NCBI GenBank assembly: GCA_900319905.1
Contig: ONQB01000001.1
Location: forward strand, 18,343-82,342
Direction: 5' to 3'
Length of the DNA stretch: 64,000 bases
Source of the DNA: an uncultured Prevotella sp.
GTDB lineage: Bacteria; Bacteroidota; Bacteroidia; Bacteroidales; Bacteroidaceae
The notes beneath the pieces are model-generated. The model was not told where the DNA came from and made no database searches. It saw only the letters and a program-made list of their open reading frames with translations. The translations under genes and the position numbers were made by a program. The stretch's first letter is position 1, and each line of letters starts with the position of its first letter. Shown here one piece after another: positions 28,804 to 37,665 of the stretch.

Positions 28804-28834
28804 TTTGAGATTAGTAGGAAAAATGGTAACTTTG
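28804..28834 (+). promoter_or_regulatory. Promoter of the second M6 protease gene
   Basis: TTTG at 28804-28807, 19 bases, then TAACTTTG at 28827-28834: an ideal Bacteroidetes promoter. The leader is about 15 bases. Confidence 0.75.
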
Positions 28835-28854
28835 TGGTCATAATATATTAGACT

Positions 28855-31005
28855 ATGATCAAGCGTATCGCATTATCTTCCCTATTTTGTCTTTTCTCCA
28901 TCATCATGATGGCTGTGCCTGCCAAACCTGGCTTGTGGCGTTCCATCACCCTCACTGATGGTACTGTTGTCCGGGCCCAGCTCATGGGCGATGAGTTCAC
29001 GCATTGGTGGCAGGACGCTGATGGCAATCAGTATGTGCTGAATCAGACATCTGGCCGTTTCTCGAAGAAGACGGTTGATGCCACTGCCGGTCTTGCCAAG
29101 AGACGCAAGGCCCAAGCAGCCGTTGCCAGGCAGGCGGCCCGCCGTGCCGCTTCCGGCTCTCTCTTTAAGGGTCAGAAGCGTGGACTCATCATCTTGGCAC
29201 AGTTCCCCAACTCGAAGTTCTCTATGAATGATCCCCAGGCTTTCTTCAATCGTTTTGCCAATGAGATAGGTTTCCATGATGGCAACTTCCAGGGAAGCGT
29301 GCGCGATTACTTCCTGGCACAGAGTGGTGGACAGTTCGATCTTGAGTTCGATGTCAAAGGTCCCGTCACGGTTGCAAACAACTACCAGTATTATGGCCGC
29401 AATGTCTATGTCAGCGGTCAGAGTCAGGATAATTGCCCCGAGGAGATGATTAAGGAGGCGTTGGATTCCATCGCCGACTCTACCGACTTCACACCCTACG
29501 ATTGGGACAATGACGGCAATGTGGAGGAAGTGTTTGTCATCTACGCCGGTCATGGTGAGGCCGATTATAATGACGCCACGACGATATGGCCCCACATGTA
29601 TCAGTTGAGCTACACCAATGTGGGGGCACAGACCTACGGCGGCAAGACCGTTGATGTATATGCCTGTTCCAGTGAGCTTGGCAGCACGGCAGCTGTCGAC
29701 GGCATCGGTACTGTCTGTCATGAGTTCTCCCACTGCATGGGCTTCCCTGATGTCTACGACGTCGCCAATGGCGGCAATTACGGCATGGGTCGTTGGGACC
29801 TGATGTGCTACGGCAGTTATAATGGCGATACCTTTGTGCCCAGCAACTACACGGGCTATGAGCGGGCCGTCTGTGGATGGACCACTCCCGTTGAGCTGAC
29901 GGCTGACACGGTGATCACCGACATGAAGTCGCTCACCAATATGGGACAGACCTACCTCATCCGTAATCCGAACTACGACAATGAGTACTATATCTTGGAG
30001 AACCGCCAGCTCGATGGCTTCGATGCCGAGCAGTATGGACATGGTCTGCTTGTGACGTATGTCGACTATGATGAGAATGTATGGAGCAATAATTGTCCTA
30101 ACACGACGTCCGGATACTATTCCCAGATCAACGACCATCAGCGCATCACGATCTTACCCGCTGACAACCGCGCTTCTTACTACAATGAGCAGTCCGACCC
30201 ATTCCCATATAATGGCAACGACAGTCTGACCATGAACTCCAAGCCGGCAACTACCGTCTATCATCAGTTGTCTGACGGCAGCCGCTACCTGCCGATAGCC
30301 ATTACCGGCATCACTGAGCATGACGACAGCACCATCTCCTTCAACTTCACCAAGATAGCCGTCGCCCCCAAGGACACTACCAATAACGAGGACGGCGATG
30401 TGCTGTTTAAGGAGACATTTGACCAATGCAATGGCACCGGCGGCAATGATGGACGCTTCTCCGGTGGCGTGGCCTTCAATAAGTTCAAGACCGACAACAG
30501 CGGTTGGGAATACGCAGGCTCTGCTTATGGCGCTGATCAGTGCGCCCGGTTCAATTCCTCGAGCATGGCCTCGGGTGCCGGCTATGTCATTACACCGTCG
30601 TTCACGCTGGTGGGCGATACCGCCACACTGACCTTCAAGGCTGCCTGCTGGAAAGCAACGGGCGATGGCACCAACCTGCAGGTGACCCTCTCAGGAGCCG
30701 GCTCTATCGCCAATGCAGGTACCGACACCCTGCTGACCATGCAGAAAGGCGCCTGGACCACGTATACCCTCAAGCTCGTCGGTAACGGAGCAACGCGGGT
30801 GTGCTTTACGCCCGACCGTCGCTTCTTCCTCGATGAGGTCGTCGTCACCAAACCTGTGACCAACGGCATCAGCTACGTGCGCTCCGAGAAACGCGCCGAC
30901 GACAAACGCATCTTCACGCTGAGCGGACAGTATGTGGGCACACAACTCTCACGCTTGCCAAAGGGTATCTACATCGTCAACGGACGGAAGGTCGTGAGAC
31001 CATAA
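28855..31005 (+). CDS. Secreted M6-family metalloprotease with C-terminal jelly-roll-like domain
   Basis: A 716-residue protein with a signal (MMAVPAKPGL). The N-terminal region is prodomain-like. The M6 catalytic domain has HEFSHCMGFPD from H289, then a glycine-rich YGMGRWDLMCYG turn. Residues about 520-660 look like a choice-of-anchor/MAM-like beta-sandwich (DVLFKETFDQCNG, then FFLDEVVV). The end (IFTLSGQYVG...LPKGIYIVNGRK) is a variant of the neighbouring tails and the closest to a T9SS-type C-terminal signal. It is a paralogue of the protease before it, with a different C-terminus and its own promoter. Confidence 0.92.
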   Translation: MIKRIALSSLFCLFSIIMMAVPAKPGLWRSITLTDGTVVRAQLMGDEFTHWWQDADGNQYVLNQTSGRFSKKTVDATAGLAKRRKAQAAVARQAARRAASGSLFKGQKRGLIILAQFPNSKFSMNDPQAFFNRFANEIGFHDGNFQGSVRDYFLAQSGGQFDLEFDVKGPVTVANNYQYYGRNVYVSGQSQDNCPEEMIKEALDSIADSTDFTPYDWDNDGNVEEVFVIYAGHGEADYNDATTIWPHMYQLSYTNVGAQTYGGKTVDVYACSSELGSTAAVDGIGTVCHEFSHCMGFPDVYDVANGGNYGMGRWDLMCYGSYNGDTFVPSNYTGYERAVCGWTTPVELTADTVITDMKSLTNMGQTYLIRNPNYDNEYYILENRQLDGFDAEQYGHGLLVTYVDYDENVWSNNCPNTTSGYYSQINDHQRITILPADNRASYYNEQSDPFPYNGNDSLTMNSKPATTVYHQLSDGSRYLPIAITGITEHDDSTISFNFTKIAVAPKDTTNNEDGDVLFKETFDQCNGTGGNDGRFSGGVAFNKFKTDNSGWEYAGSAYGADQCARFNSSSMASGAGYVITPSFTLVGDTATLTFKAACWKATGDGTNLQVTLSGAGSIANAGTDTLLTMQKGAWTTYTLKLVGNGATRVCFTPDRRFFLDEVVVTKPVTNGISYVRSEKRADDKRIFTLSGQYVGTQLSRLPKGIYIVNGRKVVRP

Positions 31006-31056
31006 CTATCAGAAAGTTTCTCAGACACATACGATACATTTCACAATAAAAAGAAG

Positions 31057-31064
31057 TAACTTTG
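31057..31064 (+). promoter_or_regulatory. -7 box upstream of the SGNH hydrolase
   Basis: TAACTTTG, 28 bases before the ATG. A clear -33 element is missing. Confidence 0.5.
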
Positions 31065-31092
31065 CACTCAGTTCAGTGATGACTTTCAACAC

Positions 31093-32343
31093 ATGAAAAT
31101 GATGAGGCATAAGTTACTTCTTTTATTGTTTTTCCTTCTTAGCGCCACTACCCACGCATTAGCCTACCATCCCGTCGGAACCGTGTTTGGCCGATGGTCC
31201 GGAACATGGGCCACTGCCATGCAGACACCGGTGAAATCGTTTATGCCTTACAACAACCGCATGAGTAACCGTTCGGTGCGTCAGATCGTCAAGGTGTCGG
31301 CGGGCGGTAAGGTTGTCCGGCTTCAGTTGTCCAATATTTTCTCCACTGAGTCCGTTGTCATCCGCTCGGTGTATATAGCCCATGCCCTCGACTCTTTCCG
31401 CATCGACGCTAAGTCTGCACGCTACCTGAAGTTCTCCGGCAAAGACGCTGTCACCATCGAGCCCGGACGCAGCCTTTTCTCCGACCCGCTGGCCTTCGAC
31501 CTCCGCCCATTGGAGTCGTTGGCCATCACCATCAACTATGAGTCGGCACCGCGCAATCCTACCGTGCATATGGGCTCACGCACTACCAGCTACATCCTCA
31601 AAGGAGTGTCGACGCCCGAGACCGACTTTTCCAGAGCCTTCCGCTACGAGAAATGGTTCAACATCGCCGCCCTGGAGGTGTTGAGCAACGACATACGCAC
31701 CTTCGCCATCATCGGCAACAGCATCACCGACGGCAAGGGCTCGACCACCGATCACCAAAACCGATGGCCCGACGAGATGAGCTTTTATCTCAACGGTCCA
31801 CTGAAGGAGGCGGCACAGAACCAGCAGATGACATCGGCCTATAAGCAGTGGGGTGTGCTCAATCTGGGCATTGGCAACAACCGTGTGCTCAGCGTGGGGT
31901 TTGGTCAACCGGCCAAGGACCGTTTCGACCGCGACATCCTTCAGCAGCATGGTGTGACAGACGTAATCATCTTCGAGGGCATCAATGATCTCGGCACGAG
32001 CCGAGACGGCAAGACCACTGCACGCTCGGTAATCGCTCAGTATAAGTTGATGATACAGAAATGCCGCCGCGCCCACCTCAGGGTGTGGCTGGCGACCATC
32101 ACACCGATGAAAGGAGCCGGCTACTACAGCATCAATCATGAGTTGGGACGGCAGATTATCAATGGGTGGATACGCTTGCAGAAAGAGGCCGACGGCTACC
32201 TCGACTTCGACAAGCTCATGCGCAATCCCAATGAGCAGCTCGCCCTCAGACCGGAGTGGAGACTTGCCGATGCCCTGCATCCTAACGCCATCGGCTACCG
32301 GGAGATGGGACGCTATGCCGCCGAGTTCTTCAAGACGCATTGA
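31093..32343 (+). CDS. Secreted SGNH/GDSL-type hydrolase
   Basis: A 416-residue protein with a signal peptide (residues 1-25, ending around THALA). Residues 30-195 form a beta-rich N-terminal domain. The SGNH domain starts about residue 203, with FAIIGNSITDG placing the catalytic Ser at S210, block III as EGINDLG and the terminal Asp/His in ADALHPNAIGY. Such enzymes are esterases or deacetylases acting on glycans or lipids. It lacks the tail found on the neighbouring proteases. Its location at the end of the locus suggests, but does not prove, a related role such as deacetylating a glycoconjugate. Confidence 0.9.
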   Translation: MKMMRHKLLLLLFFLLSATTHALAYHPVGTVFGRWSGTWATAMQTPVKSFMPYNNRMSNRSVRQIVKVSAGGKVVRLQLSNIFSTESVVIRSVYIAHALDSFRIDAKSARYLKFSGKDAVTIEPGRSLFSDPLAFDLRPLESLAITINYESAPRNPTVHMGSRTTSYILKGVSTPETDFSRAFRYEKWFNIAALEVLSNDIRTFAIIGNSITDGKGSTTDHQNRWPDEMSFYLNGPLKEAAQNQQMTSAYKQWGVLNLGIGNNRVLSVGFGQPAKDRFDRDILQQHGVTDVIIFEGINDLGTSRDGKTTARSVIAQYKLMIQKCRRAHLRVWLATITPMKGAGYYSINHELGRQIINGWIRLQKEADGYLDFDKLMRNPNEQLALRPEWRLADALHPNAIGYREMGRYAAEFFKTH

Positions 32344-32371
32344 GAAGGAATGAAAATAGCAAGGTTATAAT

Positions 32372-32402
32372 TTTGCTAATCACTTAAAATGCGGTAACTT
32401 TG
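32372..32402 (+). promoter_or_regulatory. Promoter of gpmI
   Basis: TTTG at 32372-32375, 19 bases, TAACTTTG at 32395-32402. The leader is about 58 bases. Confidence 0.75.
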
Positions 32403-32466
32403 CAAGAGCATTTAAAGACATTGGTCTTCAACAACAAGTACAAACATTTAAATTTTCAATATTACT

Positions 32467-33990
32467 ATGGCAAAGAAAGCACTGCTGATGATCCTCGACG
32501 GTTGGGGACTTGGCAAACACGACCGCGGTGATGTTATCTACAACACCCCTACACCTTATCTTGACCTGCTCAACGCTACTTGCGCTCACTCGCAGCTCAT
32601 GGCTTGCGGTGAGGATGTGGGTCTGCCTAAAGGACAGATGGGCAACTCTGAGGTAGGTCACCTCAATATCGGTGCCGGTCGCATCGTGTATCAGGATCTT
32701 GTGAAGATCAACAAGGCCTGCGAGAGCGGTGACATCCTGAAGAACAAGGAGATTATCTCCGCTTACTCTTATGCTCAGAAGACCGGCAAGCGTCTCCATC
32801 TCATGGGACTGACCTCTACCGGTGGCGTGCATTCTTCACTGGATCATCTCTTCAAGCTCATTGAGATCTCCAAGGAGTATGGCCTGAAGAACACGTTCGT
32901 GCACTGCTTCATGGATGGCCGTGACACCGACCCCAAGAGCGGTAAGGGCTTCATCAAGGATATCCTCGACTGCTGCGAGAAGAACGACGCACACATCGCT
33001 TCTATCGTGGGCCGCTTCTATGCCATGGACCGCGACAAGCGCTGGAATCGTGTCAAGGAGGCTTACGACCTGCTCGTTGAGGGCAAGGGCAAGCAGGCCG
33101 ACGACCTGCTGAAGGCTATGGACGAGAGCTACGCCGACGGCGTGACCGATGAGTTCATCAAGCCTATCAACAACGCTAAGATCGACGGTACCATTCAGGA
33201 GGGTGACGTCATCATCTTCATCAACTTCCGTAACGACCGCGCCCGTGAGCTCACACAGGTGCTGACGCAGGAAGACATGCCTCAGGAGGGCATGCACACC
33301 GTCAAGGACCTGCAGTACTACTGCATGACCCCGTATGACGCCAACTTCAAGGGCCTGCACATCCTCTTCCCGAAAGAGGATGTCAAGGACACGCTGGCCG
33401 AGTATCTGTCAAAGAACGGCAAGCGTCAGCTGCACACCGCTGAGACTGAGAAGTATGCCCACGTGACGTTCTTCCTTAATGGCGGCCGTGAGGAGCCCTT
33501 CGCCGGTGAGGACCGCATCCTCGTGCACTCGCCGAAGGTGGCAACTTATGACTTGCAGCCGGAGATGAGCGCCTACGAGGTGAAAAACAAGCTCGTCGGT
33601 GCCATCAACACCCAGCAGTACGACTTCATCGTGGTGAACTTCGCCAACGGCGACATGGTGGGCCACACGGGTGTGTACAACGCTATTGCCAAGGCTGTCG
33701 TGGCTGTTGATTCCTGCGTGCGTGACGTCATCGAGGCTGCCAAGGCCAATGACTATGAGGCTATCATCATTGCCGACCACGGTAACGCTGACCACGCTAT
33801 CAACGACGACGGAACACCTAATACTGCCCACTCACTCAACCCCGTGCCCTTCATCTATGTCACCAATAACAACTCGGCAACGGTGAAGGACGGCCGTCTG
33901 GCAGATGTGGCTCCTTCCATCCTGCATATCATGGGACTGGAGCAGCCTGACGACATGACCGGTGAGTGCCTGATCAGTGACAACAAGTAA
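32467..33990 (+). CDS. gpmI: 2,3-bisphosphoglycerate-independent phosphoglycerate mutase
   Basis: A 507-residue cytosolic glycolytic enzyme that interconverts 3- and 2-phosphoglycerate via a phosphoserine intermediate and two Mn ions. It has [10 protein letters not shown] at the start (metal Asp), [15 protein letters not shown] with the catalytic Ser, [18 protein letters not shown] and the C-terminal metal site IADHGNAD plus [12 protein letters not shown]. Length and motifs are standard. It is transcribed alone between a good promoter and a palindromic repeat. Confidence 0.98.
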   Translation: MAKKALLMILDGWGLGKHDRGDVIYNTPTPYLDLLNATCAHSQLMACGEDVGLPKGQMGNSEVGHLNIGAGRIVYQDLVKINKACESGDILKNKEIISAYSYAQKTGKRLHLMGLTSTGGVHSSLDHLFKLIEISKEYGLKNTFVHCFMDGRDTDPKSGKGFIKDILDCCEKNDAHIASIVGRFYAMDRDKRWNRVKEAYDLLVEGKGKQADDLLKAMDESYADGVTDEFIKPINNAKIDGTIQEGDVIIFINFRNDRARELTQVLTQEDMPQEGMHTVKDLQYYCMTPYDANFKGLHILFPKEDVKDTLAEYLSKNGKRQLHTAETEKYAHVTFFLNGGREEPFAGEDRILVHSPKVATYDLQPEMSAYEVKNKLVGAINTQQYDFIVVNFANGDMVGHTGVYNAIAKAVVAVDSCVRDVIEAAKANDYEAIIIADHGNADHAINDDGTPNTAHSLNPVPFIYVTNNNSATVKDGRLADVAPSILHIMGLEQPDDMTGECLISDNK

Positions 33991-34003
33991 ACAGTAGATA
34001 AGT

Positions 34004-34140
34004 AGAGGCTGTATCGGAAGTTCTGAAGTCCAGAAGTACGGAAGTTCTGTCATTACATTAATAATTCATGATTAACAGATGCTTAATCATATGACTGAAC
34101 TTCAGGTCTTCCGGACTTCATAACTCCTGGTACAGCCTCT
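34004..34140. repeat. Palindromic repeat copy 3 (GAAGTCCG family)
   Basis: The left arm AGAGGCTGTATCGGAAGTTC continues to TTCTGTCAT. The right arm ATGACTGAACTTCAGG ends TACAGCCTCT. The outer AGAGGCTGTA/TACAGCCTCT pair is exact apart from one base and resembles the ends of copies 1 and 4. It starts 14 bp after the gpmI stop. Confidence 0.85.
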
Positions 34141-34181
34141 TCCATTATTCCCGGTGGTAATAGATTGCCCCCACCTTTATT

Positions 34182-34847
34182 ATGAACGTCCAGATAGATC
34201 CTTCTTGGAAGAAATATTTAAGTGAGGAGTTTGATAAGCAGTACTTCGTCAGCCTCACCAGCGCCGTCCGCACGGAATACCAGCACCAGCAATGCTTTCC
34301 ACCGGGCCATCTCATCTTCAATGCTTTCAACCTTTGCCCCTTTGATCAGGTAAAGGTGGTGATCATCGGCCAGGATCCTTATCATGAGCCCGGCCAGGCC
34401 ATGGGGCTAAGCTTCTCAGTGCCCGAGGGTGTGATGATGCCGCCGTCGCTTGTCAACATCTTCAAGGAGATCAGTGACGACCTTGGCAAACCGATGTCGA
34501 CCAATGGTGACCTCACGCGCTGGGCACGTCAGGGCGTGTTGCTGCTCAATGCCACACTTACCGTCAGGGCTCATCAGGCCAACAGCCATCAGCGGCTGGG
34601 TTGGTCGTTCTTCACCGATGCTGCCATCAAGGCGCTGGCGGCCCACCGCGACCATATCGTCTACATGCTGTGGGGTGGCTATGCGCGCAGCAAGAAAGGC
34701 TTTATCGACGCTTCACGCAACCTTATTCTGGAGTCGGTTCATCCCTCACCACTCTCCGCCAACCGCGGGGGATGGTTCGGCATGCATCAGTTCTCGCGCT
34801 GCAATGCTTATTTAGAGGCCAATGGACTGACACCCATCGACTGGTAA
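34182..34847 (+). CDS. ung: Uracil-DNA glycosylase (family 1)
   Basis: A 221-residue enzyme that excises uracil from DNA to start base-excision repair. It has the catalytic water-activating motif GQDPYH (D65), LLNATLTV with the uracil-binding Asn, and the minor-groove loop HPSPLSA (H187), all in the expected order. It is followed after 13 bases by the DUF3109 gene and the two are probably co-transcribed. dut and dgt, which also limit uracil in DNA or balance dNTPs, lie elsewhere in this window. Confidence 0.97.
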   Translation: MNVQIDPSWKKYLSEEFDKQYFVSLTSAVRTEYQHQQCFPPGHLIFNAFNLCPFDQVKVVIIGQDPYHEPGQAMGLSFSVPEGVMMPPSLVNIFKEISDDLGKPMSTNGDLTRWARQGVLLLNATLTVRAHQANSHQRLGWSFFTDAAIKALAAHRDHIVYMLWGGYARSKKGFIDASRNLILESVHPSPLSANRGGWFGMHQFSRCNAYLEANGLTPIDW

Positions 34848-34860
34848 ACAATCTGCGATT

Positions 34861-35490
34861 ATGACTGAACTGCATATCATCGAGGTGGGCAATGTGTTGG
34901 TCTCACCCGATATCTTTACGGAATGCTTCTGCTGCGACCTTGACAAGTGCAAGGGCCGTTGCTGTGTGGAGGGCGATGCGGGCGCACCGGTGACCCTCGA
35001 TGAGATTGGTGCCATGGAAGATGCACTTGACACGGTGTGGACCGACCTCTCGGCGTCGGCCCAGCATGTCATCGACCGGCAGGGCGTGGCCTATACCGAT
35101 GCTGACGGCGACCTCGTGACGAGCATCGTCGATGGACGTGACTGCGTCTTTACCTGCTATCACGATATCAACGACATAGCTGACGGTCATGTCATTCCCA
35201 ACTGCTGTCTGTGTGCATTCGAGCGGGCCTACAGGGAAAAGCGCACCAAGTGGTGCAAGCCCATCTCCTGCGCGCTCTATCCCATCAGAGAAAAGAATTT
35301 CGGTAACGATGTTATTGGCATCAACTACCATCGTTGGGACGTGTGCAAGGATGCGGTGGCACTGGGCAAGAAACTCAACATGCACGTCTATGAGTTTCTG
35401 AAAGAACCGCTTATCCGTCGGTTTGGACAGGCGTGGTACGACGAACTGACCACCGTAGCCAAGGAGCTGAAGGCGCAAGGACTGATCTGA
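34861..35490 (+). CDS. DUF3109 cysteine-rich protein
   Basis: A 209-residue protein of DUF3109, common in Bacteroidota and of unknown function. It is rich in Cys: FCCDLDKCKGRCCVEGDAGAP near residue 20, then FTCYH, NCCLCAFE (about residue 120) and KWCKPISCALYPI. The pattern is similar to zinc/iron-sulfur cluster YkgJ-like proteins, so a metal or Fe-S centre is likely. It follows ung directly. No catalytic role should be assumed. Confidence 0.88.
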   Translation: MTELHIIEVGNVLVSPDIFTECFCCDLDKCKGRCCVEGDAGAPVTLDEIGAMEDALDTVWTDLSASAQHVIDRQGVAYTDADGDLVTSIVDGRDCVFTCYHDINDIADGHVIPNCCLCAFERAYREKRTKWCKPISCALYPIREKNFGNDVIGINYHRWDVCKDAVALGKKLNMHVYEFLKEPLIRRFGQAWYDELTTVAKELKAQGLI

Positions 35491-35540
35491 GGAGGGTGAT
35501 GATGCTCTCTGTGCTGTCTCTTGCTCTGAGCCGCTTGTAG

Positions 35541-36422
35541 TCAGGCCTTGCGATATTCCTTGGGCGACATGCCCACATGCTCCTTAAAGAACTTCCCTAA
35601 GAAGCTTTGGTTGGGGAAGTGCATGCGTTCAGCAATCTCCTTGATGCTGAGATTGCTGTTCTTTAACAAGACGCGCAGTTCAAGCGTCACAAAGTCATCA
35701 ATCCACTTGCTTGGCGTCTCACGGCTGATCTGCCGGATGACCTCGGAGAGATATTTGGGTGTAATCGACAGTTGTTCTGCATACCATGTCACGCGCCGTT
35801 CGTTCCGGAAGTTCTTCTCTACCATTTGTATGAACTTCATGAAGATCTCTTCCGAGCGCCGGTTTTGCGCTGTGTTGGTGTCGGACTGTATGATGTGCCA
35901 TATCATGTTGCCGGCATCGTAGACAAACGCCTGCATGAGGGCACGGACGGTGTCGCGGCGGAAGCGATGGTCAGTCTCGGAGATTTTCTGACGGATGAGC
36001 AGAAAAAAGCTGAGCATGCTCTGTATGCCTTCTTTGTTCATGTTGAATACCGGGTGCATGCGTGAGAAGAGAAAGATCGATGACAGATCGCGCATGCCCG
36101 AGAGTATTTCTCTGGTATAGTTCTCCGATATGAAGACACCGCGGCCGATGCAGTCGTCGCTAAAATGAACGCCGCTCACCACCTGCTTGATGCCAATGAT
36201 GATGATCTGTCCTGCCGATATGGTGTGGTGGATCGTGTCAACCGTATATTCGGCTTGTCCCTTGACGCAGAAGGCGAAAAGCAGACAGTCCATGCGTTTG
36301 GGCTCCTCCGGCAGTCTGATGCGGGAGATGTCATAGACAAGCGCCACGTCGTCTTGCAGGCGTTCGACGGGACCTGCCTTGCTCACGCTGTCGATCGTGA
36401 TGTGTTCAAGTTCTGTCTTCAT
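35541..36422 (-). CDS. AraC-family transcriptional regulator
   Basis: A 293-residue regulator. Residues 1-160 form the cupin-like sensor half (AGQIIIIGIKQVVSG). Residues 185-293 hold the two helix-turn-helix motifs: VTWYAEQLSITPKYLSEVIRQ, then SIKEIAERMHFPNQSFLGKFF and the typical GMSPKEYRKA ending. It lies nine bases after the stop of the rhamnosidase-N-like gene on the same strand, so the two form an operon. The sensed ligand is unknown. Confidence 0.93.
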   Translation of the reverse strand: MKTELEHITIDSVSKAGPVERLQDDVALVYDISRIRLPEEPKRMDCLLFAFCVKGQAEYTVDTIHHTISAGQIIIIGIKQVVSGVHFSDDCIGRGVFISENYTREILSGMRDLSSIFLFSRMHPVFNMNKEGIQSMLSFFLLIRQKISETDHRFRRDTVRALMQAFVYDAGNMIWHIIQSDTNTAQNRRSEEIFMKFIQMVEKNFRNERRVTWYAEQLSITPKYLSEVIRQISRETPSKWIDDFVTLELRVLLKNSNLSIKEIAERMHFPNQSFLGKFFKEHVGMSPKEYRKA

Positions 36423-36431
36423 ATCAGGTAC

Positions 36432-37427
36432 TTAATATAAATCCGTTATGTGTTTGTTGATTGATACCGCTTCGAGCAGCGTTATCTGATCTGGCCGGAA
36501 GCGGTTGTCACCTTCTACGATGATGTTGCCTGCGTAAGTTGTGGCGAATACCGGCCAGGCCTGTTCGTCCATTTCACCGTTGCAGATGTAGGTGAGTGGT
36601 CCGAGCTGTATCTGTTCGCCCTGCCGTGCCCCACGCAGGGTGGCAGTGGCAAAGCCGTAGAAGCCGTCTGACAGCGTCTGTCGCAGTTCACGGCCGCGGC
36701 CACCGGGGTAGGGGAAGGAAACGACATGCGTTATCGTGGGGGCCTCGTAGCACAGGGGATAAGCCGTGAGAGCACTGTCGTCGGCCATGTCGCCGGTGCT
36801 CAGGCTGTCGTTGGCGACGCTGTTGGCCGACTGCCACAATGCGGCTGCGTAGGCTGTTGTCTTCCAGTCGGTGTTGTGTGCGCGTCCGTCTATCCATTCA
36901 CCACCGTCAGTAGTAAGACGGCTGTTGGCTTTGCGGCATTGCCAGTTGCCGTCGCTGTCATAGCTGAAGGCTTCGCCGTTGTGGCTGGTGCCAAAGAAGG
37001 TGACGGCAATCTGCCGGCGATGCAGTGAGGGTGCTGTGGGACTGTAGACAAGCGCCACCACATTGGTGTCGGCACGCAGATAAGGAGTGACGTCGAATGT
37101 CATGGCCAATGACCGGTGGTCGTTGGCTGAATTGCGCTGCGGGTAATACCTGGCTGTGCCCACGTTGCAGGCATTGATGTAGAGCTTGTAGTATCCGGTG
37201 GTCGTTACAGTGATGCTGGCCTGTCGGGGACGTCCGGAAAAGAGATAAGTCTGTCGAAACCATACGTGCGACAGACTGTCGGGCTGCGCTTCGCAAATCC
37301 AAGGTGTGTTGAACGCCTGTGACCGGGCTGGGACGCTGTGGAAAGCGCATAAAAAAAAGAACCCCATGAGCGATAGGGACGAAAGACCAGCGCCTTTCGG
37401 CTGATGGATGTATTGATACCATTGCAT
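36432..37427 (-). CDS. Secreted protein resembling the N-terminal domain of alpha-L-rhamnosidases
   Basis: A 331-residue protein with a signal-like N-terminus (SLSLMGFFFLCAFHSVPARS). Residues about 45-150 resemble the beta-sandwich found in front of GH78 alpha-L-rhamnosidase catalytic domains: FRQTYLFSGRPRQASITVTT, YKLYINACNVG, and FDVTPYLRADTNVVALVYSP. The rest is unrecognised, and no catalytic (alpha/alpha)6 domain is present. It may be a carbohydrate-binding relic or a stand-alone lectin-like protein. An AraC regulator follows in the same operon. Confidence 0.65.
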   Translation of the reverse strand: MQWYQYIHQPKGAGLSSLSLMGFFFLCAFHSVPARSQAFNTPWICEAQPDSLSHVWFRQTYLFSGRPRQASITVTTTGYYKLYINACNVGTARYYPQRNSANDHRSLAMTFDVTPYLRADTNVVALVYSPTAPSLHRRQIAVTFFGTSHNGEAFSYDSDGNWQCRKANSRLTTDGGEWIDGRAHNTDWKTTAYAAALWQSANSVANDSLSTGDMADDSALTAYPLCYEAPTITHVVSFPYPGGRGRELRQTLSDGFYGFATATLRGARQGEQIQLGPLTYICNGEMDEQAWPVFATTYAGNIIVEGDNRFRPDQITLLEAVSINKHITDLY

Positions 37428-37475
37428 GTGGTCTTTTGTCCCTTTCGTTTTGCGGTTCTCTTGATGTTTGGTAAA

Positions 37476-37619
37476 AGGGGATGTATCAAAATTGGAGAAG
37501 TTCAGAAGTCTGGAAGTTCAGTCAAATGCATAAGTATCTGACAATAAGGTGTCATTATAGTAATGACAGAACTTCAGGACTTCTGATCTCCCGGACTTCT
37601 TTAATTTTGATACACCCTC
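37476..37619. repeat. Palindromic repeat copy 4 (GAAGTCCG family)
   Basis: The left arm GATGTATCAAAATTGGAGAAG continues to GTTCAGTCA. The right arm ATGACAGAACTTCAGG ends TTAATTTTGATACACCCT. It lies 46 bp after the gyrB stop and before the rhamnosidase-N-like gene. Confidence 0.85.
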
Positions 37620-37665
37620 GTATTGTTATATTGTATGACGTCTGATGCAGTTCTGCATCGAAGTC

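Noticed and set aside
28882-30138. Open frame of 418 codons opposite the second M6 protease
   Set aside because: Shadow of a protease gene whose zinc site and signal peptide are clear.
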